From contig NZ_JACHGV010000002.1 in assembly GCF_014202475.1 (NCBI RefSeq), forward strand, positions 372,001 through 436,000: a DNA stretch of 64,000 nucleotides, given 5' to 3'. The notes below the pieces were generated by a model. It was not told where the DNA came from. It saw nothing but the letters and a program-made list of their open reading frames with translations, and made no database searches. The number at the start of each line of letters is the position of its first letter. Positions within the stretch are counted from its first letter, which is position 1. The translations under genes and the position numbers were made by a program. Below are positions 50,710-59,613 of the stretch, piece after piece. The stretch is from Streptomyces paradoxus (lineage in GTDB: Bacteria > Actinomycetota > Actinomycetes > Streptomycetales > Streptomycetaceae).

Positions 50710-52119
50710 GTGGATCGCATCGCCCAGCTCACCACGCGCCCCGCGGGGCGCGAGATCGCATACGATCCGGCCGCCGAGCCACCTTCCCTGCAGGTCAGGG
50801 CCGCCCAAGTGCTGGAGGGCAACTGGACGGGCACGTCCACCGTGCCCTCGCGCGGCCTGTATCCGCACCAGTGGTCGTGGGACTCGGCGTTCATCGCGAT
50901 CGGCCTGCGGCACCTCTCGCCGTTACGGGCCCAGACGGAACTGGAGACGCTGCTGGCGGCCCAGTGGGCGGACGGGCGGATCCCGCACATCGTCTTCAAC
51001 CCCTCCGTCCCCCTCGACGCCTACTTCCCGAGCCCCGACTTCTGGCGCTCGTCGACCGCCGGGCGCGCGGCGGGCGCCCCGCGCACCGTACAGACCTCCG
51101 GGATCGTGCAGCCACCGGTCCACGCGCTGGCCGCGTGGCTGGTGCACCTCGCCGACCCGGGCCTGTCCAGGGCGCGCGGCTTCCTGGCCCGGTCCTACCC
51201 CCGGCTGGCCGCCTGGCACGACTACCTCCTGCACCGGCGCGACCTCGGCGGGGGCGGGCTGGTGTCCGTCGTGCACCCCTGGGAACAGGGTATGGACAAC
51301 AGCCCCTGCTGGGACCGCCCGTTGTCCCGGGTCGCTCCGGCCCCGGCCCGCTCCTTCCGCCGCGCCGACCTCGACCACGGCGCCCCCGAGGACCGGCCGA
51401 CCGATCTGGACTACGGGCGGTACGTGCGGCTGGCCGCCGACTACCGGGACCGCGGATACGCCGACGGCCCGGGCGACTTCGCCGTGGAGGACCCGGCGTT
51501 CAACGCCCTGCTCGTCTCCTCCGAGTACGCCCTGGCGCGGATCGCCCACGAACTGGGCGCGCGGAACCCGGCGCGGGAGACCCGTGCGGAGCGGCTGACG
51601 GCGGCCCTGGTGGAGCGGCTGTGGGACCCGGCGGCGGGGATGTTCCTGTGCCGTGACGTGCGCGCCGGGGAGCTGATCCCCGAGCGTGGTGTCTCCGGGC
51701 TCGTCCCCCTGCTGCTGCCGGGCCTGCCGGGCGACCTTGCGGCCGTGCTGGTCCGCACGCTCTGCGGCCCGCACTTCGGCCTCGGCGGCACGACCCGCCT
51801 GGTCCCGAGCTATGACCTGCTCGGTGACGCCTTCGACCCGCACCGCTACTGGCGCGGCCCGGCCTGGTTCAACACCAGCTGGCTGCTGGAGCGCGGGCTG
51901 CGGCTGCACGGCGAGCGCGGCCGGGCCGACGCCCTGCGCAAGGGCATGCTGCACACCGCCGGCGCCTCCGGCTTCGCGGAGTACGTGGACCCGTACACGG
52001 CACAGGCCTGCGGTGTCACCGGCTTCGGCTGGAGTGCCGCGCTCACGCTCGACCTGCTGCACGACCGGCCCGCTCGGGGCGGGAACGGCCTCACGGCGAT
52101 CATGGAAGGGGACCGGTGA
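50710..52119 (+). CDS. MGH1-like/GH63-type glycoside hydrolase
   Basis: A 469-residue (alpha/alpha)6-barrel glycosidase. Motifs fit the trehalase/GH63/mannosylglycerate hydrolase group: LYPHQWSWDSAFIAIGL (about 50-67, holding the substrate-binding WDS), IPHIVFNP, HPWEQGMDNSPCWD with the catalytic Asp, and YWRGPAWFNTSWLLERGL near the C-terminus with a second carboxylate-adjacent block. The GTG at 50710 is chosen because GGAGAG precedes it. The stop overlaps the next gene, forming a coupled two-gene operon under the divergent ROK regulator. Exact substrate unknown: an alpha-linked disaccharide or glycoside. Confidence 0.75.
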   Translation: MDRIAQLTTRPAGREIAYDPAAEPPSLQVRAAQVLEGNWTGTSTVPSRGLYPHQWSWDSAFIAIGLRHLSPLRAQTELETLLAAQWADGRIPHIVFNPSVPLDAYFPSPDFWRSSTAGRAAGAPRTVQTSGIVQPPVHALAAWLVHLADPGLSRARGFLARSYPRLAAWHDYLLHRRDLGGGGLVSVVHPWEQGMDNSPCWDRPLSRVAPAPARSFRRADLDHGAPEDRPTDLDYGRYVRLAADYRDRGYADGPGDFAVEDPAFNALLVSSEYALARIAHELGARNPARETRAERLTAALVERLWDPAAGMFLCRDVRAGELIPERGVSGLVPLLLPGLPGDLAAVLVRTLCGPHFGLGGTTRLVPSYDLLGDAFDPHRYWRGPAWFNTSWLLERGLRLHGERGRADALRKGMLHTAGASGFAEYVDPYTAQACGVTGFGWSAALTLDLLHDRPARGGNGLTAIMEGDR

Positions 52120-54056
52120 TGACGGACCGGCATCATCTGCTCGTGCACGGCCGGACGTTCGCCGCCGTCGGCGACCGCGGCGACATCAGCGGCTACCGGG
52201 GCGGCAGCGCCCCGGACGGCATGTTCGTACGGGACGCCCGGCATCTGAGCCGGTGGCAGCTCACCGTCGACGGGGCGGTGCCCGACACGCTGACGCCGGT
52301 GGCCGACGGGGACACCGCGCGCTGTGTGCTCGTCCCGCGCGGCGGCCGCAACGAGCCGCCCGCGTACACGCTCTTCCGCGAACAGGCCGTCGGGGACTCC
52401 TCGTTCGTGGAGTCGCTGCGCGTCACCAGCAACCGCCCGGTGCCCACGACGGTCCACCTCGCGGTCACCGCGGACGCCGACTTCACCGATCAGTTCGAGC
52501 TGCGCTCCGACCACCGCACCTACACCAAGGCCGGCGCCGTTCGCTCCCGCCACGCGCTCGAGCACGGCGTGGAGTTCGCCTACCGGCGCGGCGAATGGTG
52601 TTCCGTCACGACCGTGACGGCCGACCTCAAGCCCGACGCCGTGGAGGAGACCGGCACCGGCGCCCGGCGCCTCACATGGGCCCTGGACCTCGAACCGCAC
52701 GGCACCGCCGAGCTGACCCTGCGGGTCATGGCCCGCCCGCACGGCGACCGGCGCGCCCTGCGCGTGCCCCGCTCCCCCGCCGCCGTCCGGCAGCGACTGC
52801 GCGCCCGCGAGGGCGAGTTCGTCCGGGGCGTCGACTTCCCCGCCGGCTGGCCCGAGCTGGCCGCGGCCTGCACCCGGGGCCTGGCCGACCTGGCCGCCCT
52901 GCAGGTCCCGGCGACCGGCCCGGACGGCGAGGAACTGCGCGTCCCGGCCGCCGGCGCCCCCTGGTTCCTGACGCTGCTGGGCCGGGACGCCCTGCTGACC
53001 TCGCTGTTCACCCTGCCCTACCGGCCGGCGCTGGCCGCCGCCACCCTGCCCGCGCTCGCCGCCACCCAGGCCACCGGGACCAGCACCGACGGGATCGCCC
53101 AGCCCGGCAAGATCGTGCACGAGGTGCGGCACGGCGAACTGGCCCACTTCGGCCAGGTCCCCTACGGCCGCTACTACGGCTCGGTCGACGCCACCCCGCT
53201 GTTCCTCGTGCTGCTCGGCGCGTACACCGAGCACACCGGCGACACCGGCCCGGCCCGCCGCCTCGAACCCCACGCCCGCGCCGCCGTCGGCTGGATGCTC
53301 GACCACGGCGGCCTGACCTCCCGCGGCTACCTCGTCTACCGCGCCGACCAGGGCGGCCTCGCCAACCAGAACTGGAAGGACTCCCCCGGCGCCATCTGCT
53401 CCGCCGAGGGCACCCGCCCGCACGGGCCGGTGACGGCGGCGGGCGCCCAGGGCTACGCCTACGACGCCCTGCGCCGCACGGCGGGCCTGGCCCGCACGGT
53501 GTGGCAGGACACGACCTACGCGCACCTGCTGGAACAGGCGGCCGGCGACCTGCGCGACCGTTTCCAGCAGGACTTCTGGATGCCGGAGCACTCCTTCCCG
53601 GCGCTCGCGCTCGACGGCCGCGGCAACCAAGTCGACGCGCTGGCCTCCGACGCCGGGCACCTGTTGTGGTCGGGGCTGCTGGACAAGGAGTACGGCGAAC
53701 AGGTCGGCCGGCGGCTCCTCGAACCGGACTTCTTCTCCGGCTGGGGCGTGCGCACCCTCGCGGCCGGGCAGCCGGCGTACCACCCGCTCTCCTACCACCG
53801 CGGCTCGGTCTGGCCGCACGACAACGCGCTGATCGCACTGGGCCTGGCCCGCTACGGGCTGCACGACGAGGCCCGCGCGATCGCCCGCGGTCTGGTCGAC
53901 GCGGCGAGCGCGACCGGCCACCGGCTCCCCGAGGTCCTCGCGGGCTACGGCCGTGACACCCACCCGGAGCCGGTGCCGTACCCGCACGCCTGCGTGCGTG
54001 AATCCCGTTCGGCGTCGGCCCCGTTGGCGCTGCTCACGGCGGTCGGCGTGGTCTGA
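52119..54056 (+). CDS. amylo-alpha-1,6-glucosidase/glycogen-debranching-type glycosidase
   Basis: A 645-residue protein. The N-terminal beta-sandwich (about 1-215, FVRDARHLSRWQLTVDGA and FRFEQ-like LFREQAV) matches the GDE_N_bis domain; the C-terminal (alpha/alpha)6 barrel has LLGRDALLTSLFTL, GKIVHEVRHGELAHFG, YGSVDATPLFLVLLGAYTEHTGD and LANQNWKDSPGAICSAEG with the likely general acid Asp. Such proteins are annotated as debranching enzymes, but most are uncharacterised. The ATG at 52119 overlaps the upstream TGA, or a GTG lies three bases earlier. Neither protein shows a signal peptide, so the pair acts inside the cell on an imported or endogenous glycan. Confidence 0.75.
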   Translation: MTDRHHLLVHGRTFAAVGDRGDISGYRGGSAPDGMFVRDARHLSRWQLTVDGAVPDTLTPVADGDTARCVLVPRGGRNEPPAYTLFREQAVGDSSFVESLRVTSNRPVPTTVHLAVTADADFTDQFELRSDHRTYTKAGAVRSRHALEHGVEFAYRRGEWCSVTTVTADLKPDAVEETGTGARRLTWALDLEPHGTAELTLRVMARPHGDRRALRVPRSPAAVRQRLRAREGEFVRGVDFPAGWPELAAACTRGLADLAALQVPATGPDGEELRVPAAGAPWFLTLLGRDALLTSLFTLPYRPALAAATLPALAATQATGTSTDGIAQPGKIVHEVRHGELAHFGQVPYGRYYGSVDATPLFLVLLGAYTEHTGDTGPARRLEPHARAAVGWMLDHGGLTSRGYLVYRADQGGLANQNWKDSPGAICSAEGTRPHGPVTAAGAQGYAYDALRRTAGLARTVWQDTTYAHLLEQAAGDLRDRFQQDFWMPEHSFPALALDGRGNQVDALASDAGHLLWSGLLDKEYGEQVGRRLLEPDFFSGWGVRTLAAGQPAYHPLSYHRGSVWPHDNALIALGLARYGLHDEARAIARGLVDAASATGHRLPEVLAGYGRDTHPEPVPYPHACVRESRSASAPLALLTAVGVV

Positions 54057-54143
54057 GGGCCCTGTTGGGCCGCCGTTTGCCGGGTGTTTGCCGAGCGCTG
54101 GCCCGGCGGGCTGAACACACCTGAGGAACGCCCCGTACGGAAC

Positions 54144-54179
54144 GGTGGCGGACCCGCACCCCCACGCGGGTCCGCCACC
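54144..54179 (+). terminator. intrinsic terminator of the glycosidase operon
   Basis: A perfect 14-bp stem GGTGGCGGACCCGC / GCGGGTCCGCCACC with an 8-nt loop, 87 bp after the operon stop and 31 bp before the next start. Confidence 0.85.
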
Positions 54180-54210
54180 TCACCGGGCTTTGAACGGGAA
54201 GGACCTCCGG

Positions 54211-56040
54211 GTGCCTGTCTTCACACGCTTCAGCGGGTCGTCGCAGCCGGGTGACGGCGTGCCCGAGGCCGAGGAGGAGCCGGCGGGTGGGGAGAGGGAG
54301 GAGGACGAGAGAGAGGCGACGGCCGCGTCCGGTCCGGCCCCGGAGACCTCACGTACCCCCCTCGGGCACCGCCTCACGCGCCTGCGCACCTGGCGCACCC
54401 GGCACCCCCGAACCGCCCGCGCGCTCCGCCTGGCCACCACCACCCTCGCCGCCGTCCTGGTCCTCGGCGCGCTGCTGCTGCCCAACACCCTCCCCGCCCT
54501 GAAGGCGGTCAGCTTCGCGCGGATCCCGGCCGAGGCGGTCATCGGGGCCGTCGTCGTGCTGGCACTGCCGCGCCGGCCCCGGCTGGTGGCGGCGGTGCTG
54601 TACGGGCTCGGCCTGACCGCCCTGACGACGGTGAACCTGCTCGACATGGGGTTCAACGAGTACCTGGGCCGGGGCTTCAACGCCGCGCTCGACTGGGATC
54701 TGCTGCCCGACGCGCAGGCGTACGTAGAGGACACGCTGGGCGGGGGCGTCGCGACCGCCGCCGCCGTCGGGGCGGTGGTGCTCGTGCTGCTCGTGGCGGC
54801 CGTCATGGTCGCGGCGACGATCCGGCTCGCGACCGTGCTGGCCCGCCACCGGGTCCGGGCGACCAAGGGCGCCTTGATCGCCGGCACCGTCTGGGTCACC
54901 TGCTCCGCGCTGGGCCTGACCCTGTTCGGCGGGCCGATCGCCTCCGAGCGCGGGGCCGGGGCCCTCCGGGTGCACGCGCAGCGGACGGTGGAGTCGCTGC
55001 GGGACGAGGCGGAGTTCGTGAAGCAGTCGAAGGCGGACACGTTCGGCAACACCCCGCCCGGCCAGCTGCTCCCGGACCTGCGGGGCAAGGACGTGATCTT
55101 CACGTTCATCGAGAGCTACGGCCGCAGCGCCGTCGAGGACCCGATCATGGCACCCGGCGTCGGCCGGACCCTCGACACGAGCACCGAGGCCCTGGAGAAG
55201 GCCGGCTTCGCCGCCCGCAGCGGCTGGCTGACCTCGGCGACGTACGGGGGCAGCAGCTGGCTCGGCCACTCCACGACCATGTCCGGCCTGTGGATCGACA
55301 ACCAGCGCCGCTACCGCACGGTCAGCGCGGGCGACCACCTCACCCTCACCAAGGCGTTCCAGAAGACCGGCGCCTGGGACACGGTCGGCGTCATGCCGGG
55401 CGTGCAGAAGGGCTGGCCGGAGGAGAAGTGGTACGGCCTCGACAAGCTCTACGACTCCCGTGACCTGGGCTACCGGGGACCGAAGTTCAGCTGGTCGACC
55501 ATGCCCGACCAGTACGCGCTGGAGGCGTTCCAGCGCCGGGTGCACGGCAAGAAGCGCGACAAGCCGCTGATGTCGTTCGTCATCCTGACCTCCAGCCACC
55601 AGCCCTGGGCGCCCATCCCGAAGATGGTCGGCTGGGACGAACTCGGTGACGGCTCGGTCTTCGACGCGATCCAGAAGGCCGGGAACAAGGCCTCGGACGT
55701 CCTCACCGACACCACCAAGTCCCGCGAGGAGTACGGCAGGTCCATCCAGTACTCGCTCACCAGCCTCACCCAGTGGCTCCAGCGCTACGGCACCGACGAC
55801 ACCGTCCTGGTCTTCCTCGGCGACCACCAGCCCATCGCCCGGGTCAGCGGGAACGGCGCCAGCCGGGACGTGCCGGTGTCGATCGTCGCGAAGGACCCGA
55901 AGGTCCTGGACAAGGTCGCCGGCTGGAACTGGACGGAGGGGCTCAAGCCCGGCCGGGACGCGCCCGTGTGGAAGATGGACGCCTTCCGCGACCGATTCCT
56001 GAAGGCGTTCGGCTCCACGCCGCACCCCTCCAAGGGCTGA
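54211..56040 (+). CDS. LTA-synthase-like membrane sulfatase/phosphotransferase
   Basis: A 609-residue membrane enzyme. A charged cytoplasmic start (to about 75) leads to four helices (about 85-260), then an extracytoplasmic sulfatase-fold domain. Seen: VIFTFIESYGRSAVED with a metal-binding Glu, TYGGSSWLGHSTTMSGLW with the Ser/Thr nucleophile region, MSFVILTSSHQPW and VFLGDHQPIARV with the Asp-His metal pair. These are the marks of alkaline-phosphatase superfamily enzymes that move phosphoglycerol or related groups onto envelope polymers. A GTG at 54211 follows GGGAAGGA. A role in teichoic acid or other wall glycopolymer decoration is likely; the donor is unknown. Confidence 0.75.
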   Translation: MPVFTRFSGSSQPGDGVPEAEEEPAGGEREEDEREATAASGPAPETSRTPLGHRLTRLRTWRTRHPRTARALRLATTTLAAVLVLGALLLPNTLPALKAVSFARIPAEAVIGAVVVLALPRRPRLVAAVLYGLGLTALTTVNLLDMGFNEYLGRGFNAALDWDLLPDAQAYVEDTLGGGVATAAAVGAVVLVLLVAAVMVAATIRLATVLARHRVRATKGALIAGTVWVTCSALGLTLFGGPIASERGAGALRVHAQRTVESLRDEAEFVKQSKADTFGNTPPGQLLPDLRGKDVIFTFIESYGRSAVEDPIMAPGVGRTLDTSTEALEKAGFAARSGWLTSATYGGSSWLGHSTTMSGLWIDNQRRYRTVSAGDHLTLTKAFQKTGAWDTVGVMPGVQKGWPEEKWYGLDKLYDSRDLGYRGPKFSWSTMPDQYALEAFQRRVHGKKRDKPLMSFVILTSSHQPWAPIPKMVGWDELGDGSVFDAIQKAGNKASDVLTDTTKSREEYGRSIQYSLTSLTQWLQRYGTDDTVLVFLGDHQPIARVSGNGASRDVPVSIVAKDPKVLDKVAGWNWTEGLKPGRDAPVWKMDAFRDRFLKAFGSTPHPSKG

Positions 56041-57174
56041 TCAGCCGCCCGAGGTGTCCAGCTCGGCGTCCTCGCCGACCCCGGCGCAGTCGTAGGGGTC
56101 CTTCAGCCAGCCGTCCGGCAGCACCACCCGGTTGTTGCCGGACGTACGGCCCCGGGGTCCGTCGGCGCCGACGGGCCAGGGCTGGTCGAGGTCCAGCTCG
56201 TCCAGGCCGGAGCGCAGCGCCTCCAGGGACGAGGTGATCGCGAGGCGCTTGCGCATCTCGGAGCCGACCGCGAAGCCCTTCAGGTACCAGGCGACGTGCT
56301 TGCGGAAGTCGATGACGCCCCGGGCCTCGTCGCCGATCCACTCGCCGAGCAGGGTGGCGTGCCGGACCATGACGTCGGCGACCTCGCGCAGGGCGGGGCG
56401 GGCGATGTCCTCGGTGCGGCCCTCGAAGGCCGCCACCAGGTCGGCGAACAGCCACGGCCGCCCGAGGCAGCCGCGGCCCACGACGACACCGTCGCAGCCG
56501 GTCTCGCGCACCATCCGCAGCGCGTCCTCGGCCGACCAGATGTCGCCGTTGCCGAGCACCGGGATCTCCGGCACGTGCTCCTTCAGCCGGGCGATGGCCT
56601 CCCAGTCGGCGGTGCCGCCGTAGTGCTGGGCGGCGGTGCGGCCGTGCAGGGCGATGGCGGTGACGCCCTCCTCGACGGCGATGCGGCCCGCGTCGAGGAA
56701 GGTGATGTGGTCGTCGTCGATGCCCTTGCGCATCTTCATCGTCACGGGCAGATCGCCGGCGCCGCTGACGGCCTCGCGCAGGATGGCCCGCAGCAGGTTC
56801 CGCTTGTACGGCAGCGCGGAGCCGCCGCCCTTGCGGGTGACCTTCGGCACCGGGCAGCCGAAGTTCAGGTCGATGTGGTCGGCGAGGTCCTCCTCCGCGA
56901 TCATGCGGACGGCCTTGCCGACGGTCGCGGGGTCCACGCCGTACAGCTGGATGGAGCGGGGCCGCTCAGTCGCGTCGAAGTGAATGAGCTGCATGGTCTT
57001 CTCGTTGCGCTCGACCAGCGCCCTGGTGGTGATCATCTCGCTGACGAACAGGCCCTTGCCGCCGCTGAACTCCCTGCACAGGGTGCGGAAGGGCGCGTTG
57101 GTGATCCCGGCCATGGGGGCCAGGACGACGGGCGGCTGGACGGTGTGCGGGCCGATCTCCAGGGGCGTGGACAT
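56041..57174 (-). CDS. dus: tRNA dihydrouridine synthase
   Basis: A 377-residue flavoenzyme reducing uridines in tRNA D-loops. The TIM barrel shows LAPMAGITNAPFRTLCREF, HIDLNFGCPVPKVTRKGGGSAL with the catalytic Cys, TMKMRKG, IALHGRTAAQHYGG and PVLGNGDIWSAEDAL, then DGVVVGRGCLGRPWLF for FMN phosphate. The C-terminal helical domain is present and extended by about 40 residues. The ATG at 57174 follows GGAGG. It overlaps the stop region of the LTA-synthase-like gene tail to tail with no gap and is divergent from the MFS gene across 69 bp. Confidence 0.92.
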   Translation of the reverse strand: MSTPLEIGPHTVQPPVVLAPMAGITNAPFRTLCREFSGGKGLFVSEMITTRALVERNEKTMQLIHFDATERPRSIQLYGVDPATVGKAVRMIAEEDLADHIDLNFGCPVPKVTRKGGGSALPYKRNLLRAILREAVSGAGDLPVTMKMRKGIDDDHITFLDAGRIAVEEGVTAIALHGRTAAQHYGGTADWEAIARLKEHVPEIPVLGNGDIWSAEDALRMVRETGCDGVVVGRGCLGRPWLFADLVAAFEGRTEDIARPALREVADVMVRHATLLGEWIGDEARGVIDFRKHVAWYLKGFAVGSEMRKRLAITSSLEALRSGLDELDLDQPWPVGADGPRGRTSGNNRVVLPDGWLKDPYDCAGVGEDAELDTSGG

Positions 57175-57243
57175 GCCTCCATTGTGCCGTGCAATGAAAC
57201 GGCAAAATTCATTAGTTAGCCACACTATCGACTTCGGCGTACG

Positions 57244-58698
57244 ATGGTCCGCATGCCCGAGCTCAGTCACCGCCGCCGCATGCTGGTGCTCGCGATCTGC
57301 TGCATGAGCCTGCTGATCGTGAGCCTCGACAACACGGTCCTGAACGTGGCCCTGCCGTCCATGCAGCAGGACCTGCACGCCAGTACGTCGGGGCTGCAGT
57401 GGACCATCGACGCGTACACGCTCGTCCTGGCCTCGCTGTTGATGCTCGCGGGCTCCACGGCCGACCGGATCGGCCGCAAGCGGGTCTTCATGGCGGGCCT
57501 GGTCGTCTTCACCGTCGGCTCGGTGCTGTGCTCCCTCGCGCCGAACCTGGAGGCGCTGGTCGCGTTCCGGATGGTCCAGGCGGTGGGCGGCTCGATGCTG
57601 AACCCCGTCGCCATGTCGATCATCACCAACACGTTCACGGACCCGCGCGAGCGGGCCCGGGCGATCGGCGCCTGGGGCGCGGTCGTCGGCATCTCCATGG
57701 CCGCCGGCCCGCTGGTCGGGGGTCTGCTGGTCGACTCCGTCGGCTGGCGCTCCATCTTCTGGATCAACCTGCCGGTGGGGCTTGCGGCCCTGCTGCTCAC
57801 CCTGCGCTTCGTCCCCGAGTCCCGGGCGCCGCGCGCCCGGCACCCCGACCCGGTGGGCCAGGTGCTGGTGATCGTGCTGTTCGGCTCCCTGACGTACGCG
57901 ATCATCGAGGCGCCGAGCACTCCGCTGCGGTCCGTCGCGCCGCTGGCCGTCGTCGCCCTGGCCGCCTTGGCGGCACTGCTCGTCTACGAACCGCGCCGCA
58001 AGGAGCCGCTGATCGATCTGCGCTTCTTCCGTTCGGCGCCGTTCAGCGGAGCGACGGTCATCGCGATCAGCGCGTTCGCCGCGCTCGGCGGCTTCCTGTT
58101 CCTGTCGACGCTGTACCTGCAGAACGTTCGCGGCCTGAGCGCCCTGGAGGCGGGTCTGTGGATGCTGCCCATGGCGGTCCCGACGTTTCTGTGCGCGCCG
58201 CTGTCGGGCCGCCTGGTGGGCACGCGGGGCCCCCGCCTGCCCCTGCTGATCGCGGGCTTCGCGATGACGACGAGCGGGGTCCTGTTCGCCGCGTTCGAGG
58301 CGGAGACCTCGAACGTGACGCTCTTCGCCGGCTACGTCCTGTTCGGCATCGGCTTCGGGTTCGTCAACGCGCCCATCACCAACACGGCGGTGTCCGGCAT
58401 GCCGCGCGCCCAGGCGGGTGTGGCCGCCGCGGTGGCCTCCACGAGCCGGCAGCTGGGCCAGACGCTGGGTGTCGCGGTGGTGGGTGCGGTGCTCGCCTCG
58501 GGCGTCGGGGCGTCTTCCTACCGCGAGGCGTTCGTGTCCGCGGCGCGGCCCGGCTGGTGGATCCTCGCGGTGTGCGGCTTCGCGGTGCTGGCGCTGGGGG
58601 CGGTGACGAGCGGGCGGTGGGCCCGGGGCACCGCCGAGCGGGCCGCGGAGCGGCTGGAGCCGGCGGAGGTGCGGCAGACCGTCGGGACGAGCGGCTGA
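57244..58698 (+). CDS. MFS drug efflux transporter, DHA2 (EmrB/QacA) type
   Basis: A 484-residue permease with 14 predicted helices. Motif D1 is LDNTVLNVALPSMQQDL, motif A is STADRIGRKRVF and motif C, which marks antiporters, is WGAVVGISMAAGPLVGGLLVD. Helix 13 region holds VASTSRQLGQTLGVAVVG. It should export cationic or amphiphilic drugs using the proton gradient. No TetR partner is adjacent and the gap to dus is only 69 bp, AT-rich (AATTCATTAGTTAG), so it may be regulated from a distance. A start at 57253 is also possible. Confidence 0.88.
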   Translation: MVRMPELSHRRRMLVLAICCMSLLIVSLDNTVLNVALPSMQQDLHASTSGLQWTIDAYTLVLASLLMLAGSTADRIGRKRVFMAGLVVFTVGSVLCSLAPNLEALVAFRMVQAVGGSMLNPVAMSIITNTFTDPRERARAIGAWGAVVGISMAAGPLVGGLLVDSVGWRSIFWINLPVGLAALLLTLRFVPESRAPRARHPDPVGQVLVIVLFGSLTYAIIEAPSTPLRSVAPLAVVALAALAALLVYEPRRKEPLIDLRFFRSAPFSGATVIAISAFAALGGFLFLSTLYLQNVRGLSALEAGLWMLPMAVPTFLCAPLSGRLVGTRGPRLPLLIAGFAMTTSGVLFAAFEAETSNVTLFAGYVLFGIGFGFVNAPITNTAVSGMPRAQAGVAAAVASTSRQLGQTLGVAVVGAVLASGVGASSYREAFVSAARPGWWILAVCGFAVLALGAVTSGRWARGTAERAAERLEPAEVRQTVGTSG

Positions 58699-58761
58699 GC
58701 CCGGAACGGCCCCCGGGCCCGGCGGCCGCCGGTGTCGGCCGTGTCTGCGACTGGGATCCGC

Positions 58762-59196
58762 TCAGTCGAGACAGAACTCGTTGCCCTCGATGTCCTGCAT
58801 CACGATGCACGACTCGTCGTACTCGTCGGCGAGCAGCACGCGCACGCGGGTGGCGCCGAGCGCGACCAGGCGTGCGCACTCGGCTTCGAGCGCGGCGAGG
58901 CGTTCCTCGCCCACGAGCCCGGTGCCGACGCGCACGTCGAGATGCACCCGGTTCTTGACGACCTTGCCTTCGGGGACGCGCTGGAAGTACAGCCGCGGGC
59001 CCACGCCCGAGGGATCACCGCAGACGAACCCCGCGCCCTGGCGCTCGGGCGGCAGGGTGCGCTCGTAGTCGCCCCACGTGGCGAACCCCTCCGGCGGCGG
59101 CGGTACGACGTACCCCAGCACCTCGCACCAGAAGCGGGCCACCCGCTCGGGTTCCGCGCAGTCGAACGTGACCTGGACCTGCCTGATCGATGACAT
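58762..59196 (-). CDS. VOC (glyoxalase/bleomycin-resistance) family protein
   Basis: A 144-residue protein with two beta-alpha-beta-beta-beta modules: VQVTFDCAEPERVARFWCEVLGY in the first and VHLDVRVGTG...VRVLLADEYDESCIVMQDIEGNEFCLD in the second. The pattern F-x-x-V...D-x-E-GNEFCLD is the usual VOC end. The metal-binding His/Glu set seems partly kept (His in NRVHLD, Glu in GNEF). Such stand-alone proteins in actinobacteria are mostly uncharacterised. Start at the ATG, or a GTG six bases upstream. Confidence 0.75.
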   Translation of the reverse strand: MSSIRQVQVTFDCAEPERVARFWCEVLGYVVPPPPEGFATWGDYERTLPPERQGAGFVCGDPSGVGPRLYFQRVPEGKVVKNRVHLDVRVGTGLVGEERLAALEAECARLVALGATRVRVLLADEYDESCIVMQDIEGNEFCLD

Positions 59197-59390
59197 CGGC
59201 ACACCCTAGCCGGGCTCTGCCGCTCATCTCCCGGCATATATCGGCACATTGGCGTGCGGCCCCGCGCGCATCGGGCCCGTCGGCGTCTGAGAACTCGTCC
59301 CCGGGGAAACCCCGTTGATGTTGGTCTTGCTGCACACTCCTTGCTGCGAGCAGACCGGAACGCCGGATTTCTCGACACGGGAGGGGCGCC

Positions 59391-59597
59391 ATGACGCAGA
59401 TCGACACGAGCAAGGTCAGCCGCTGGGACCAGCACGGCCGGGAGCATGTGGTGCGCGTGCACCGGACGGGCGTGCAGCGCACGATCAGATGCGGCACCTG
59501 CGGCTGGCGCAGACGTGCCCAGTTCCTGCCCTGGCTGAAGGCGGAGGAGCACTTGGCGGAGGCCCACCAGGCGACGGTGGACCCGACGGCGGCGTGA
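59391..59597 (+). CDS. small Cys2His2-like protein of unknown function
   Basis: A 68-residue basic protein with IRCGTCGWRRRAQFLPWLKAEEHLAEAHQ: C-x2-C-x16-H-x4-H, which can bind one zinc ion like a Cys2His2 finger, a fold less common in bacteria than in eukaryotes. The first half is polar and partly basic (HGREHVVRVHRTGVQRT). The start follows GGGAGGGG at good spacing, so it is probably expressed. DNA-, RNA- or protein-binding cannot be told apart here. It lies alone between the VOC and GNAT genes. Confidence 0.6.
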   Translation: MTQIDTSKVSRWDQHGREHVVRVHRTGVQRTIRCGTCGWRRRAQFLPWLKAEEHLAEAHQATVDPTAA

Positions 59598-59613
59598 GCC
59601 GGCCCGAACCCTG

